Source of the DNA: Actinomycetes bacterium
Lineage (GTDB): Bacteria > Actinomycetota > Acidimicrobiia > Acidimicrobiales > Acidimicrobiaceae
Assembly: GCA_021823385.1 (NCBI GenBank)
Contig: JAKAOC010000147.1
Span: forward strand, 1-6,332
Reading direction: 5' to 3'
DNA length: 6,332 nt
The position numbers and the translations under genes are program-made. Shown one piece after another: positions 5,242 to 6,332 of the stretch. The notes beneath the pieces are model-generated. The model made no database searches. It was not told the DNA's origin and saw only the letters and a list, made by a program, of their open reading frames with translations. Within the stretch, counting starts at the first letter, position 1; each line of letters begins with the position of its first letter.

Positions 5242-6332
5242 TCAGCCGCCGATCTTGGCGATCTGCGCCAGCGACAGCGTCGCGACGGACGTCGGAAGCG
5301 GCTGGAAGTTCACCTGGCTGACATATGAAGTCGCATTACCATGCGCAGGGTCGATAGCCCAGGTCAGGAACGCCTTGATGGCTTGGGCCTTGTTCGGATC
5401 AGACTGCTTGGTATTGACGATCGCGTATTCGAAGTTGATGATCGGGTAGGAGGTCGCGCCTGGTCCGTAGATCAGGGAGATCGCCTCGTTGGCGGGAACC
5501 TGGCTTATGAAGTTCTTGGCCTCGGCCTGGATTCCGGCGGCAGTCGGTACGAGGAACTGCCCGGCCTGGTTCGAGATCGCAGCCAACGTCAGACCCGCCT
5601 TGGATGCCTGGGAGGCATAGCTGACGCCAACGTAGGCGATGCAGCCCGCGGTCTGGGCGCACCCGGTGACCATGCCGCCGTTGCCCTGCTCGGCAAGTGC
5701 AGTGGAGACCGCTGGGAAGGCCACGGTGGTGCCGAACTGCGGCCCATTGGCGCTACCCCAACCGTTGGGGTCGGCCTTGGACAGATACTGGGTGAACAGG
5801 AAGGTGTCACCCGAGCTGTCCGAGCGGTGAAGCGGGGCGATGGCCAGGTGCGGGAGGTTTACGCCCGAGTTCAGCGCCGTGATCGCCGGATCGTTCCAAT
5901 ACTTGATCTTGCCTTGGTAGATGTCAGAGATGACCTGGCCGGTCAGGTGCAGCTGCTGGGTCACGCCAGGGATGTGGACGACGATCTCCTGAGCCGAGAT
6001 GGCCAGTGGGATGTTGATGAGGGTCGGGGTCTGGGCAGTCTGAGTAGGCGAGAGATAGGCGTCGGAGGCACCGATGTCCACCGTGCCGCTCGCCGCGTCC
6101 GCGATGCCGGTGCCGGAGCCCGTACCTGCGGTGGTGATGGAGATGTTCGAGTACTGGGTGTGATAGTCAGGTGCCCAAAGGTTGAACAGGGGATAAAGTA
6201 GGGTTGAGCCAGTCTCCTGGAGAGCTACGTTCGCGGTCGGAGGGGTTTCGGTTGCCGCGTAGTTGGGAGCTGCGTTTGCCTGGGTGGTCGCTGAAGCAGC
6301 AGTGGTTGCGGTCGTCGAGCTGGTGGTAGTTG
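5242..6332 (-). CDS. pstS: Phosphate-binding protein PstS (5' end beyond window)
   Basis: The extracytoplasmic phosphate receptor of the Pst importer. 362 residues are visible; the start and the signal peptide or lipobox lie past the right edge. The visible N-terminus is a Thr/Ser/Ala-rich linker (about 1-35), typical of lipoproteins tethered to the membrane. Phosphate-site segments follow in order: GSTLLYP (41-47), GTGSGTG (69-75), DIGASDAYLS (85-94) and LHRSDSSGDTFLFTQYLSKA (167-186), whose Arg169, Asp171, Ser173 and Gly174 match the anion-binding loop. GMVTGCAQTAGCIAYVG has two cysteines (224, 230) likely to form a disulfide. The C-terminal YPIINFEYAIVN and VNFQPLP are also family hallmarks. 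By memory it is closest to mycobacterial PstS1. An internal GTG at 6081 is not the start, since conserved sequence continues upstream. Confidence 0.96.
   Translation of the reverse strand, partial: TTTSSTTATTAASATTQANAAPNYAATETPPTANVALQETGSTLLYPLFNLWAPDYHTQYSNISITTAGTGSGTGIADAASGTVDIGASDAYLSPTQTAQTPTLINIPLAISAQEIVVHIPGVTQQLHLTGQVISDIYQGKIKYWNDPAITALNSGVNLPHLAIAPLHRSDSSGDTFLFTQYLSKADPNGWGSANGPQFGTTVAFPAVSTALAEQGNGGMVTGCAQTAGCIAYVGVSYASQASKAGLTLAAISNQAGQFLVPTAAGIQAEAKNFISQVPANEAISLIYGPGATSYPIINFEYAIVNTKQSDPNKAQAIKAFLTWAIDPAHGNATSYVSQVNFQPLPTSVATLSLAQIAKIGG

Noticed and set aside
5341..6201. A 286-codon plus-strand frame opposite pstS
   Set aside because: It is Gly/Arg/Val/Asp-rich with no domain, and lies antisense to a conserved PstS; a GC-rich shadow frame.

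Overview
The window is a GC-rich bacterial segment, most likely from an actinobacterium. That placement rests on three things: a PstS resembling the mycobacterial PstS1 (38-kDa antigen) type, GTG/TTG start codons, and a promoter with leaderless-start geometry. This is a judgement from memory of families, not a search, and I cannot name the genus.

Layout. (1) Bases 1-833 hold no gene I can defend. There are several inverted repeats and one weak 82-codon minus-strand frame (133-381) that may be mobile-element debris. (2) Bases 834-2979 form a compact plus-strand operon: a well-formed promoter (834-861), a TauE/SafE-type membrane exporter, a three-helix DUF1634 protein overlapping it by 4 bases, and a GntR/UTRA regulator starting 4 bases after that. 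A perfect 8-bp inverted repeat fills the space between the -35 and -10 boxes and is the obvious operator candidate. (3) Bases 2980-3219 are a convergent intergenic region with hairpins but no gene. (4) Bases 3220-6332 are a minus-strand high-affinity phosphate uptake operon read from right to left: pstS (cut by the right edge), a terminator-like hairpin, pstC, then pstA. No pstB or phoU is present.

How the genes work together. PstS captures phosphate outside the membrane and passes it through the PstC-PstA channel. The PstB ATPase that must power this is not visible and could lie beyond the right edge or elsewhere. The hairpin after pstS would make binding protein more abundant than permease. 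In the other operon, the exporter and its DUF1634 partner probably form a membrane unit, and the linked GntR regulator probably controls their shared promoter in response to a small ligand. The substrate is unknown; sulfite, sulfonates or other organic acids are family-based possibilities.

I see no CRISPR array, rRNA, tRNA or intact mobile element. The most interesting part is the self-contained exporter-DUF1634-GntR unit and its operator/promoter, not a clearly new type of system.
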